Shown here in pieces: positions 26,706 to 33,439 of a stretch of DNA of 64,000 nucleotides; positions within the stretch are counted from its first letter, which is position 1; each line of letters opens with the position of its first letter. Under the pieces are notes generated by a model. It was not told the DNA's origin. It did not search any database and saw only the letters and a program-made list of their open reading frames with translations. Source of the DNA: Catenulispora pinisilvae (GTDB lineage: Bacteria > Actinomycetota > Actinomycetes > Streptomycetales > Catenulisporaceae); the NCBI RefSeq assembly GCF_015356865.1, contig NZ_JAAFZA010000020.1:1-64000 (forward strand). The letters run 5' to 3'. The position numbers and the translations under genes are program-made.

Positions 26706-27488
26706 ATGGGCTGGATGAGCAAGCTGTTCAGTTCCGACGAGGAAGTCGGCCCGGAGGAAGCGCATCGCCGCGCTCAGGAGGCTGAGGGGGGAACGAAGGC
26801 GCCCGCCAAGAAGGCCCCTGCGAAGAAGGCGGCCGCCGGCGAGCACGAGGCCGCCAAGGCGGCGCCCGCGGCCAAGAAGACCGCCGCCGCTGCCGTGCCC
26901 GCTCCCCGCGCCGCCACGCACGCGCACGAGCCGGTCCAGAGCGGTTCCCCGACCCACCCGACGGTGTCCAAGGGCACGGGCAAGACCCTTGAGCACGACC
27001 AGATGCTCACCGTCCACATCCTGACTCACGTCCCCGAGCACTCCCCGCGCGAGGACGACCCGCACTACCACCTCTTCGAGCAGGCCAAGGCGCGGCTGAA
27101 GCGCCAGGGCATGTGGAAGTGCATCATCGACGACGACCTGTGCGACGGCGACCCGGAACTGCACCACACGCACGTGGAGTTCTCGCAGATCAACCAGGTC
27201 GACGAGAAGAAGATCATGCAGGCCCTGGGGCTGCACTTCGAGACCGACGAGGACTTCCAGAAGTGGGCGGAGTCCCCGGGTAACCTCGAGGTGCTGTGCG
27301 CGAACCACCACCGCGCGCACTACGGCATACACGTCATCCCCGGCCCGCTGTGGGAGGCGCTGCGCTTCCACAAGACCGGCACCGGCCCGGCCGCCGAGTT
27401 CGTGCCGGCCAGCCAGGTCGAGGCGGACGGCGCCGGCAACGGCGACGACGAGAAGAAGCCGGCGGCTGCTAAGAAGGCCGCCAAGTAG
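26706..27488 (+). CDS. HNH-endonuclease-like protein with histone-like N-terminal region
   Basis: 260 residues. Residues 30-80 are Lys/Ala/Pro-rich (KAPAKKAPAKKAAAGE), like the tails of bacterial histone H1-type proteins, and a short second such tail ends the protein. The centre has an HNH-like zinc pattern: CIIDDDLC near 139-146, ELHHTHVEF near 151, and NLEVLCANHHRAHYG near 193-207. Starts at ATG 26706 after GGGGAGAAG. A strong terminator follows. I recognise the motif, but a nuclease function is inference; DNA binding through the basic tails is likely. Confidence 0.75.
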   Translation: MGWMSKLFSSDEEVGPEEAHRRAQEAEGGTKAPAKKAPAKKAAAGEHEAAKAAPAAKKTAAAAVPAPRAATHAHEPVQSGSPTHPTVSKGTGKTLEHDQMLTVHILTHVPEHSPREDDPHYHLFEQAKARLKRQGMWKCIIDDDLCDGDPELHHTHVEFSQINQVDEKKIMQALGLHFETDEDFQKWAESPGNLEVLCANHHRAHYGIHVIPGPLWEALRFHKTGTGPAAEFVPASQVEADGAGNGDDEKKPAAAKKAAK

Positions 27489-27500
27489 CTCGGCTCTGCG

Positions 27501-27543
27501 CGCTGTGCTGCCCGGCTTCGGGCGGCACAGCGTTTTTCTTTTG
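27501..27543 (+). terminator. intrinsic terminator
   Basis: A 13-bp stem (CGCTGTGCTGCCC paired with GGGCGGCACAGCG, one G-U) with a 6-nt loop and a T-rich tail TTTTTCTTTT, located 13 bases after the HNH gene stop. The clearest terminator in the window. Confidence 0.93.
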
Positions 27544-27545
27544 CC

Positions 27546-27595
27546 CGTACGGCGGTTCTGTTCTGCGTACGGCGGCTTTGCTCTGCGTACGGTGA
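27546..27595. repeat. 20-bp repeats after the terminator
   Basis: Two 20-bp units CGTACGGCGGttctgttctg and CGTACGGCGGctttgctctg followed by a partial third CGTACGGTGA. They lie between the terminator and the methyltransferase gene and may be in its promoter region. Confidence 0.65.
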
Positions 27596-27641
27596 AAACT
27601 GATCGCTTCGCGGTAGTGATCTCTGCTACCCCTTGATGCTT

Positions 27642-28394
27642 ATGACCGCACCCACACCGCCCAAGCTCGGCACCGCTTCCAACCTCGTCTTCCACGGTCC
27701 GCTGTCCGCCGAACGCGCCGACCGGCTGGTCGCGGACCTGACGGCCCGCAAGCCGGCCACGATCGTCGACTACGGCTCCGGATGGGGCGAATTCCTGTTG
27801 CGGCTGCTGGCATCCGCGCCCGGGGCCCACGGCACCGGCATCGACATCCACGGCGCCGACATCGTGCGCGGCCGGGCGCTGGCGGCCGAGCGCGGGCTGG
27901 CCGAGCGGGCCACGTTCGTCGAGGGCTCCGCCGCCGACCACACCGAGCCGGCGGACCTCGTCGTCAGCAGCGGCGCGTACCAGGCCTTCGGGACCATCCC
28001 GGCGGCGCTGGAGGCGTTGCGGGCCCGGGTGCGTCCCAGCGGACGGCTGTTGTTCGCCGCCGAGTTCTGGGAGCGCACGCCGACCGATGCGGAGCTGGCC
28101 GCGATGTGGCCGGGGACGACGATCGAGGAGTGCGTGTACCTCGCGGATCTCGTGGCGGCGGCGGTGGACGCGGGCTTGCGTCCGCTGCGCGTCGAGACCG
28201 CGACGCGGGGGGAGTGGGAGGAGTTCGAGTCCGGATACGCCGCCGACGTCGAGGAGTGGCTCCTCGACAATCCCGGGCATCCCGAGGCCGCCGAGCTCCG
28301 CAAGAAACTCGACGACCATCTGTCGATCTGGCTGCGGGGCACGCACGGCGTGATCGGCTTCGCCTACCTGACGCTCGGTGTTCCGGCCGCCTGA
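27642..28394 (+). CDS. class I SAM-dependent methyltransferase
   Basis: About 250 residues with a Rossmann methyltransferase core: motif I TIVDYGSGWGEFLLRLL, acidic loop GTGIDIHGADIVRGR, motif IV-like PADLVVSSGAYQAFG, and RPSGRLLFAAEFWER. The substrate is not identifiable. The start is uncertain, as ATG 27642, ATG 27636 and TTG 27633 are all in frame with no clear ribosome site. The C-terminal part is helical and acidic. It stands alone between the terminator of the HNH gene and a secreted-protein gene. Confidence 0.85.
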   Translation: MTAPTPPKLGTASNLVFHGPLSAERADRLVADLTARKPATIVDYGSGWGEFLLRLLASAPGAHGTGIDIHGADIVRGRALAAERGLAERATFVEGSAADHTEPADLVVSSGAYQAFGTIPAALEALRARVRPSGRLLFAAEFWERTPTDAELAAMWPGTTIEECVYLADLVAAAVDAGLRPLRVETATRGEWEEFESGYAADVEEWLLDNPGHPEAAELRKKLDDHLSIWLRGTHGVIGFAYLTLGVPAA

Positions 28395-28407
28395 GGACCG
28401 GCTCGGG

Positions 28408-28440
28408 TCATCAGGGTTCGATCAGGGCAAGACCAGGGTC
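28408..28440. repeat. 11-bp imperfect triplicate
   Basis: Three degenerate 11-bp units around CATCAGGGTTCG, GATCAGGGCAA and GACCAGGGTCC follow the methyltransferase stop by about 12 bases. Weaker than the other arrays. Confidence 0.4.
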
Positions 28441-28484
28441 CGTCCCCGATCCGCGGGCGCCGCGCCGCCGACACATTGGTGGGC

Positions 28485-29045
28485 ATGACAAAGAAGCTGT
28501 TCGCCAGCACCACCGCGGCCGTGACTCTGGCCGGCCTGACCATCCTCGGCTGCTCGGCCGCCAGCGCCTCGGCGAAGCCCGCCTCGGCACCGGCCAGCGC
28601 CGCCCACCTCACCGCCTACAGCCCCGACGACGGCCCCACCCAGCAGGTGATCGTCACCGGCGCGGTCGCCGACTACGGCCAGGCCGTCAGCGTCAACCCG
28701 GACGGCACGGTCAACCCCGAGCACAACAGCCAGCTGGAGCTGAAGCTGACGCACGGCACGTTCCGCCTCGACATCGCCTCGATCGACAAGGCCTTCGTCG
28801 CCGCGATGGCCAGCCGGTTCCCGACCGACCCGGCGACCTGCTCCGGCAACTTCGCGGTGACGCAACAGGTCCCGGTCGTGACGGGCTCCGGGACCGGCTC
28901 GTATAAGGGCGCTGACGGCTCGTTCACGCTGACGATCGCCCTCGACGAGGTCGACAAGCCGACGCCGGGGCAGCCGTGCAACGGGACGCAGGCCTTCCTC
29001 AGCCAGGCGATCGTCATCACCGGGCCCGGCACGCTGAAGTTCTAG
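28485..29045 (+). CDS. secreted protein of unknown function
   Basis: 186 residues. An N-terminal export signal (TKKLFASTTAAVTLAGLTIL) ends near a Cys (LGCSAASASA) that might be a lipobox, although Leu at -2 is unusual. The mature part is a beta-rich domain with two further Cys (DPATCSGNF and GQPCNGTQ) that could form a disulfide. I do not recognise a family. It is convergent with the response regulator; only 19 bases separate the stops. Confidence 0.75.
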   Translation: MTKKLFASTTAAVTLAGLTILGCSAASASAKPASAPASAAHLTAYSPDDGPTQQVIVTGAVADYGQAVSVNPDGTVNPEHNSQLELKLTHGTFRLDIASIDKAFVAAMASRFPTDPATCSGNFAVTQQVPVVTGSGTGSYKGADGSFTLTIALDEVDKPTPGQPCNGTQAFLSQAIVITGPGTLKF

Positions 29046-29064
29046 TCTCGGCTTTGTTCTCGGG

Positions 29065-30000
29065 TCAGGCCAATCGCCGGTCGCTCGCCCAACGGGAGAG
29101 CTCCCGGCGGTTGGACAGTTGCAGTTTGCGCAGCACCGAGGACACATGGGTCTCGACGGTCTTGATCGAGATGACCAACTCGCGGGCGACTTCCTTGTAG
29201 GCGTAGCCGCGCGCGATGAACCGCAGCACTTCCCGCTCGCGCGGGGTCAGGCGGTCCAACTCCTCGTCGCGGGTCGCGGCACCGCCACCGGAGAACGCGT
29301 CGAGCACGAAGCCGGCGAGGCGGGGCGAGAAGAACGCGTCGCCCTCGGCCACCCGCCGCACCGCATCGGCCAACTCCGCGCCGCTGATGGACTTGGTGAC
29401 GTAGCCGCGCGCGCCGGCCCGGATGACGGCGATGACGTCCTCGGCGGCGTCCGAGACGGACAGCGCGAGGAAGCGCGCCTCCGGCACGACCGGCAGCGAC
29501 CGCTCCAGCACCGCCACACCGCCGCCTCCGGGCAGATGCACGTCGAGCAGCACCACCTGTGGCCGGGCCGCCGCGATGACGGCTACGGCCCGCTCAGTGT
29601 CATCCGCCTCGCCGACGATGTCGATCGAAAGACCGGCGGCCTCGGCGGCGTGCCGGAGCTCGGTACGGACTCCGGCGCGGAACATCTGGTGGTCGTCGAC
29701 GAGGACGATGGTGATGGGGCCCGGCGCCGCGTTATCGGCCGCGGCTGAGTCGGCTGGCGCCGAACCAATCCCAGCAAGTTCGGCTGCGGCTGATTCGGCC
29801 GGCGCCGAACTTGCTGGGATTGCAGGACTCGCCGGGCTTGAGTCTGGAGCGCTTGTGTCGGTCGCGCCTGAGCTGCCTGATCCGGCGCTTGCCGGACTTG
29901 AGCCTGCTGGGCTCGTGCCGGCCGCGCCCGAGCTTGTTGCGCCTGAGCTCGCCGCGCCCGAGCCAGCTGCCCCTGGCGTGTTCTGTGCGGAATCAGCCAC
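29065..30000 (-). CDS. LuxR-type response regulator with long low-complexity N-terminal extension
   Basis: About 311 residues. The first 90 are almost only Ala, Ser, Gly and Pro (for example GAAGSGAASSGATSSGA), followed by a normal receiver (TIVLVDDHQMFRAGV, Asp in VVLLDVHLPG, Lys in YVTKSISGAE) and LuxR domain (LTPREREVLRFIARGYAYK). The GTG at 30000 overlaps the kinase stop (GTGGCTGA), which argues that the odd extension is translated. I found no good internal start before the receiver. The extension's DNA holds an 18-bp perfect inverted repeat. Confidence 0.85.
   Translation of the reverse strand: MADSAQNTPGAAGSGAASSGATSSGAAGTSPAGSSPASAGSGSSGATDTSAPDSSPASPAIPASSAPAESAAAELAGIGSAPADSAAADNAAPGPITIVLVDDHQMFRAGVRTELRHAAEAAGLSIDIVGEADDTERAVAVIAAARPQVVLLDVHLPGGGGVAVLERSLPVVPEARFLALSVSDAAEDVIAVIRAGARGYVTKSISGAELADAVRRVAEGDAFFSPRLAGFVLDAFSGGGAATRDEELDRLTPREREVLRFIARGYAYKEVARELVISIKTVETHVSSVLRKLQLSNRRELSRWASDRRLA
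29767..29821. repeat. 18-bp perfect inverted repeat inside the regulator linker
   Basis: AATCCCAGCAAGTTCGGC at 29767-29784 and its exact reverse complement at 29804-29821, with a 19-nt spacer, lie within the Ala/Ser/Pro-rich coding region. The mRNA would form a stable hairpin in the coding sequence. Confidence 0.85.
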
Positions 30001-31006
30001 CGGGCATCTCCAACCGGACCTCGGTCCCGGCCCCCGGCGCCGTCCGCACCTCGGCCCGGCCACCATGGCGCGCCATCCGCCCGACAATCGACTCCCGAAT
30101 CCCCATCCGATCCGCCCCCACCAAGTCGAGCTCGAAGCCCGGCCCCCGATCCCGCACGAACACCTCGACCCGGCGTGTCCCCGCCTCGACCTCCGCGAAC
30201 ACCGAGATCGGCCCGTCCCCGGCATACTTCGCGGCGTTGACCAGGGCCTCCCGCGCCGCCGCCACACATGCCGCCAACCCGGCGTCGAGCTCCGCGTCAC
30301 CGACCGCGACGACCTCGATCCGCACCCGATGCCGGTCCTCGACCTCCGCCGCGATCGCCTGAATCGCCGCGACCAGGCTTGTCGGCTGCGCATCGACCAC
30401 GCGCCCCCGCCGGTCGTACAGCCAAGCCCGCAGCTCGCGCTCCTGTGCCCGCGCCAATCCCCGCGCCTCGGCCGGATCGGCACGCTGGATGAGCGCGAGC
30501 GTGTGCAGAACCGAATCATGCATATGCGCCGCGACTTCGGCGAACTGCTGCGCCCGCACCCGCTCGGCACGCTCGGCCGCCAACTCGCGGATCACCCGCA
30601 GCAGATACGGCATCGCGATCAGCACCGCCCCGGCGAACAGGGCCAGCGCCGCGACCACCGCGCTGGTCTCCTCGGCCAGCGCCGCGCCGTTGTTCAGCAG
30701 CCGTACCAGCGCGCCCGCGACGGCCAGGACGCCGATCAGCGTGCGCAGGTCCGGGCCGTGGCGCGGCGGCGCGTCCAGTGTGCCCAGCCACGGCGCGCGG
30801 CGCTCGGCGGCCAGCTCGCGCAGCAGCAGCGCCAGTCCGCCGAGCACGGCCGCCAGCGGTATCAGGACCCGTACCTGGTCGTCCAGGCTGGGGCCGTCCA
30901 GGGCCAGCACGACCACGACGCCGGCGGCCACCAGCAGCGGGCCGGAGTCGCGGCGCGGCACGCCGGCCGGCGGGGAAGGCGGTCGGACCATGGCAGCCAT
31001 GGTCAC
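29993..31006 (-). CDS. membrane sensor histidine kinase
   Basis: 337 residues. Three or four N-terminal helices (LLVAAGVVVVLALDGPS, VRVLIPLAAVLGGLALLLR, LIGVLAVAGALVRLL, VVAALALFAGAVLIAMPYL), H-box FAEVAAHMHDSVLHTLALI with His near residue 161, and a HATPase domain (VFVRDRGPGFELD, MGIRESIVGRM). It belongs to the same class as PspC-less actinobacterial kinases that pair with LuxR regulators. The start is uncertain, because the first few codons contain several ATG/GTG. It overlaps the downstream regulator gene. Confidence 0.9.
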   Translation of the reverse strand: MTMAAMVRPPSPPAGVPRRDSGPLLVAAGVVVVLALDGPSLDDQVRVLIPLAAVLGGLALLLRELAAERRAPWLGTLDAPPRHGPDLRTLIGVLAVAGALVRLLNNGAALAEETSAVVAALALFAGAVLIAMPYLLRVIRELAAERAERVRAQQFAEVAAHMHDSVLHTLALIQRADPAEARGLARAQERELRAWLYDRRGRVVDAQPTSLVAAIQAIAAEVEDRHRVRIEVVAVGDAELDAGLAACVAAAREALVNAAKYAGDGPISVFAEVEAGTRRVEVFVRDRGPGFELDLVGADRMGIRESIVGRMARHGGRAEVRTAPGAGTEVRLEMPGG

Positions 31007-31109
31007 ACGCCGCTCGCCGGCCGCGCATCAGGGTCGACCCCGAGACCGTCTCAGGGTTTGTCCCTCAGCTCGCGGGGCTCCGCTGTATGCAGATCTATGC
31101 AGAAGTCCT

Positions 31110-31589
31110 TCAGGACTCCGGCTGCTCCACCAGCTGCGCCACGTAGAGCGGCTCCCCCATCTGCCCGATCAGGTCCAGCTGCGTCTCGAGGTAGTCGATG
31201 TGGTGTTCCTCGTCGGCCAGGATCTCCTCGAACAGGTTCGCCGACGTGACGTCCCCCCGCTCGCGCATCAGCTTGATCCCGTTCCGCAGCCGCTCCACCG
31301 CCGCGACCTCGATCTTCATGTCGGCGTTGAACATCTCGGTGACGCTCTGGCCGATCTCCAGCGGGAACAGCTTCTGGAAGTTGGGCAGCCCCTCCAGGAA
31401 GATGATGCGCTCGGCCAGCTTGTCCGCGTGCTTCATCTCGTCGATGGACTCGCTGCGGGTGTACTCGGCGAGTTTCTTCCAGCCGCGGTTGTCCTGCAGC
31501 TTGTAGTGCAGCCAGTACTGGTTGATGGCCGTGAGCTCGGCGGTCAGCTGCTCGTTCAGGAACGCGATGATGTCCTTGTCACCCTGCAT
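31110..31589 (-). CDS. bfr: bacterioferritin
   Basis: 159 residues, standard length for the 24-subunit haem-containing iron store. Ferroxidase ligands are in place (Glu18 in NEQLTAELTAINQYW, Glu51 and His54 in DEMKHAD, Glu and His in ILADEEHHIDYLETQ), and Met52, the haem ligand, is present. The ATG at 31589 is the family start. The bacterioferritin-associated ferredoxin lies upstream on the same strand, about 200 bases away across a repeat array, so iron storage and release genes are together. Confidence 0.96.
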   Translation of the reverse strand: MQGDKDIIAFLNEQLTAELTAINQYWLHYKLQDNRGWKKLAEYTRSESIDEMKHADKLAERIIFLEGLPNFQKLFPLEIGQSVTEMFNADMKIEVAAVERLRNGIKLMRERGDVTSANLFEEILADEEHHIDYLETQLDLIGQMGEPLYVAQLVEQPES

Positions 31590-31692
31590 GGCGTTCGATA
31601 TTGCCAGAGCGGCGACCCGGGGAGGTAACGGCGTGAGCGCGGATTGCGCCGAACGGGGAGTGCGCGCCGGGGCGCGCCACACTGGCCGGACA

Positions 31693-31797
31693 GGACAGCT
31701 AGCTCAGACAGCTAGCCCCGGCACCAGCCCAAACAGCCAGCACCAACAGCTGGCACCAGACAACCAGCCCAAACAGCTAGCTCAGACAGCTAGCCCA
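31693..31797. repeat. 13-bp tandem repeat array anchored on the bfd stop codon
   Basis: On the minus strand about eight 12-14-nt units follow the consensus GCTRGCTGTYTGG. The first contains the TAG stop of the ferredoxin gene (31790-31792). The outer pairs of units form a perfect 24-bp direct repeat (31695-31718 and 31773-31796). The array fills about half of the gap to bacterioferritin. Confidence 0.85.
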
Positions 31798-32068
31798 GCG
31801 CGGGGACCGCGGCCGGGCAGTGCGGCGCGTGCTGCACGAGCGTCCCCGCCGCCGGAACCGGCAGCCGCTCGGCCTCCGGCATCGCTTCCGGCGGTGCGGA
31901 GTCGGCGACCCGGGCCGCGGCCAGCAGGCAGCTCAGCCGCTTCACGCAGGTCCCGCACCCGGCGCCGGCGCCGGTCGCCTTGCGCACTTGCTTGACCGAC
32001 TTCGCGCCCAGCGCGACGGCGACATCCACCTCGGCGGTGGTGACCGCGTGGCATATGCAGGCGTACAA
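31790..32068 (-). CDS. bfd: bacterioferritin-associated ferredoxin-like [2Fe-2S] protein
   Basis: 92 residues with the BFD-like iron-sulfur domain: YACICHAVTTAEVD (Cys-x-Cys) and GAGCGTCVKRL (Cys-x2-Cys) supply four cluster ligands. Family members reduce bacterioferritin to release iron. The C-terminal 40 residues are Ala/Pro-rich and not conserved. The likely start is TTG at 32068. An iron-box-like sequence lies 50 bases upstream, and bfr lies downstream, which supports the role. Confidence 0.9.
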   Translation of the reverse strand: MYACICHAVTTAEVDVAVALGAKSVKQVRKATGAGAGCGTCVKRLSCLLAAARVADSAPPEAMPEAERLPVPAAGTLVQHAPHCPAAVPALG

Positions 32069-32117
32069 GCGGGGCTCCGGGAGTCAACGGGTTCGCTGCG
32101 GGCAATTCATGCAGGAC

Positions 32118-32136
32118 TTAGGGGAGCCTAAGCTAC
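32118..32136. promoter_or_regulatory. putative IdeR/DmdR iron box
   Basis: TTAGGGGAGCCTAAGCTAC matches the actinobacterial iron-box consensus TTAGGTTAGSCTAACCTAA at 15 of 19 positions. It lies 50 bp upstream of the bfd start. Inference: iron-dependent control. Confidence 0.7.
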
Positions 32137-32200
32137 CCAACCGGCGGCTGCCAAGTCCCCGGCGAACGTGCCGTGCGCCACATCTGGGACCATGGTCCCC

Positions 32201-32848
32201 ATGGGGCAGCCGGGATCAGGGGTGGACACAGAAGGTGAGACAGCTTTGTCGGACGGCCGGCTCCCCCCTGGCCAACGCATGCAGCGCGGCGAGTGGCCGG
32301 TGCTGCACTACGGCCCGGTGCCCCGTTTCAAGCCCGCGACCTGGGACTTCCGGGTCACCGGCGCGACCGCCGACGGTCAGGAGGCGATCTGGTTCCACGA
32401 CGAGTTCAGCGCGCTGCCCACCGTCGAGGTGACCGCCGACTTCCACTGCGTCACCAAGTTCACGATGCTGGACGCCCCCTGGCGCGGCGTCGCCGGCCGC
32501 ACCGTCCTCGAACTCGCGCCCCCGGCCCCGGACGCGACCCACGTCACGGTCTGGGCGGAGTACGGCTACAGCTCGAACCTGCGCCTTGAGGACCTGCTGC
32601 ACGACGACACTCTGTTCGCCACCCACCACGACGATGTCCCGCTCACCCCCGAGCACGGCTTCCCGCTGCGGCTGATCGTGCCGCACCTGTACGCGTGGAA
32701 GGGCCCCAAGTGGGTGCGCGGGATCGAGTATCTGACGGTGGACCGGCGCGGGTTCTGGGAGGAGCGCGGCTACCACAACGTCGGGGATCCGTGGAGGGAA
32801 CAGCGGTACTCGTATCAGGAGGACCCAGGGGACGGGCCTCCGCTGTAG
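32201..32848 (+). CDS. molybdopterin-dependent oxidoreductase (sulfite oxidase fold)
   Basis: About 215 residues carrying the Mo-pterin domain of the SUOX/YedY family. The cofactor Cys is in DFHCVTKFTM; RGVAGRTVLEL, YGYSSNLRLEDLL and RLIVPHLYAWKGPKWVRGIE follow the fold. No signal peptide and no dimerisation domain, so a small cytoplasmic member; the substrate is unknown. Start uncertain: ATG 32201, GTG 32222, or TTG 32246, the last of which has AAGGTGAG well placed. The TAG stop sits in the first unit of an 18-bp repeat array. Confidence 0.88.
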   Translation: MGQPGSGVDTEGETALSDGRLPPGQRMQRGEWPVLHYGPVPRFKPATWDFRVTGATADGQEAIWFHDEFSALPTVEVTADFHCVTKFTMLDAPWRGVAGRTVLELAPPAPDATHVTVWAEYGYSSNLRLEDLLHDDTLFATHHDDVPLTPEHGFPLRLIVPHLYAWKGPKWVRGIEYLTVDRRGFWEERGYHNVGDPWREQRYSYQEDPGDGPPL

Positions 32849-32935
32849 TGCGGTAGTCAGGCTTGTAGCGCCGCAGTCGGGTGTAGTGCCGCAGTCAGGT
32901 GTAGTGCCGTAGTCCGGTGCAGTGCTGTAGTCACG
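32844..32935. repeat. 18-bp tandem repeat array beginning at a stop codon
   Basis: Five 18-bp units similar to TGTAGTGCCGCAGTCAGG. The first (32844-32861) contains the TAG stop of the molybdopterin oxidoreductase; a 2-nt spacer follows it and the other four are contiguous. No other element explains it. Confidence 0.88.
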
Positions 32936-33119
32936 ACGTCTTGATCCGGTGCAGGACAGCGCGCCACAAGGTGCCGGGACGCCCGAGCGTTCGCGTTCGC
33001 GACTCCGAGGCGGCTGTGTCGCGTTGCTCACCCCGCACCACAGTCCGCGCTGTCGCGAACGCGCCGCCGTCCAACTCGTATTCGCCCAGGACACGTGGTC
33101 CGCGCTGACGATCGCTCAT
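32931..33119 (-). CDS. possible small protein, unrecognised
   Basis: A 62-residue frame beginning MSDRQRGPRVLGEYELDGG and rich in Arg, Thr and Gly. The ATG at 33119 has a weak GGA ribosome site. It lies alone on the minus strand between the oxidoreductase repeat array and the cobalamin riboswitch. The composition could be coding, but no family or domain is recognised, and it could be chance. Confidence 0.3.
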   Translation of the reverse strand: MSDRQRGPRVLGEYELDGGAFATARTVVRGEQRDTAASESRTRTLGRPGTLWRAVLHRIKTS

Positions 33120-33189
33120 TGTTCCATTGACGGATACATCGGGACATCCTGCCACCGGGCGCCAGACTCGCGCGGTTTGACGCCCGGTG

Positions 33190-33352
33190 ATCGCTGCGGG
33201 ATGCTGCACGCGGGACGGCCGCCAGGAATCCGGTGCGAATCCGGAACGGTCCCGCCACTGTGATCAGGGAGTGCCTCCCGCTTGAGATGCCACTGGGACG
33301 TCAGTGTTCTGGGAAGGCCGGGCAGGCGCGCGGATCTGAGAGTCAGGAGACT
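33190..33352 (+). ncRNA. cobalamin riboswitch
   Basis: The aptamer core is readable: GCCAGGAATCCGGTGCGAAT with CCGGAAC at 33221-33247, then CCCGCCACTGTGATCAGGGA, the B12 box GCCACTG at 33289-33295 with GGGAAGGCCGGGCAGG after it, and the closing AGTCAGGAGAC near 33341-33352. It precedes the ten-gene corrin operon. A GC hairpin (ACGCCGC/GCGGCGT, 33368-33385) follows without a U tract, so the expression platform probably controls translation or uses Rho. Binding of adenosylcobalamin would lower expression. Confidence 0.95.
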
Positions 33353-33439
33353 ACGGCCGGCCCCGGCACGCCGCCCCCGCGGCGTGTACGCATGAGTGAG
33401 ACCTGTCGGGCGTGGATACCCGTGAGGAGCTGATCCGGC

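Noticed and set aside
30001-30570. Extension of the third response regulator to 501 residues
   Set aside because: The added part lies out of frame over the kinase HATPase domain and is Arg/Gly/Trp-rich; the GTG overlap at 30000 is the natural start.
31693-31797. CRISPR array or phage attachment site in the bfd-bfr gap
   Set aside because: Units are 12-14 bp and contiguous with no unique spacers, and there is no integrase or cas gene.
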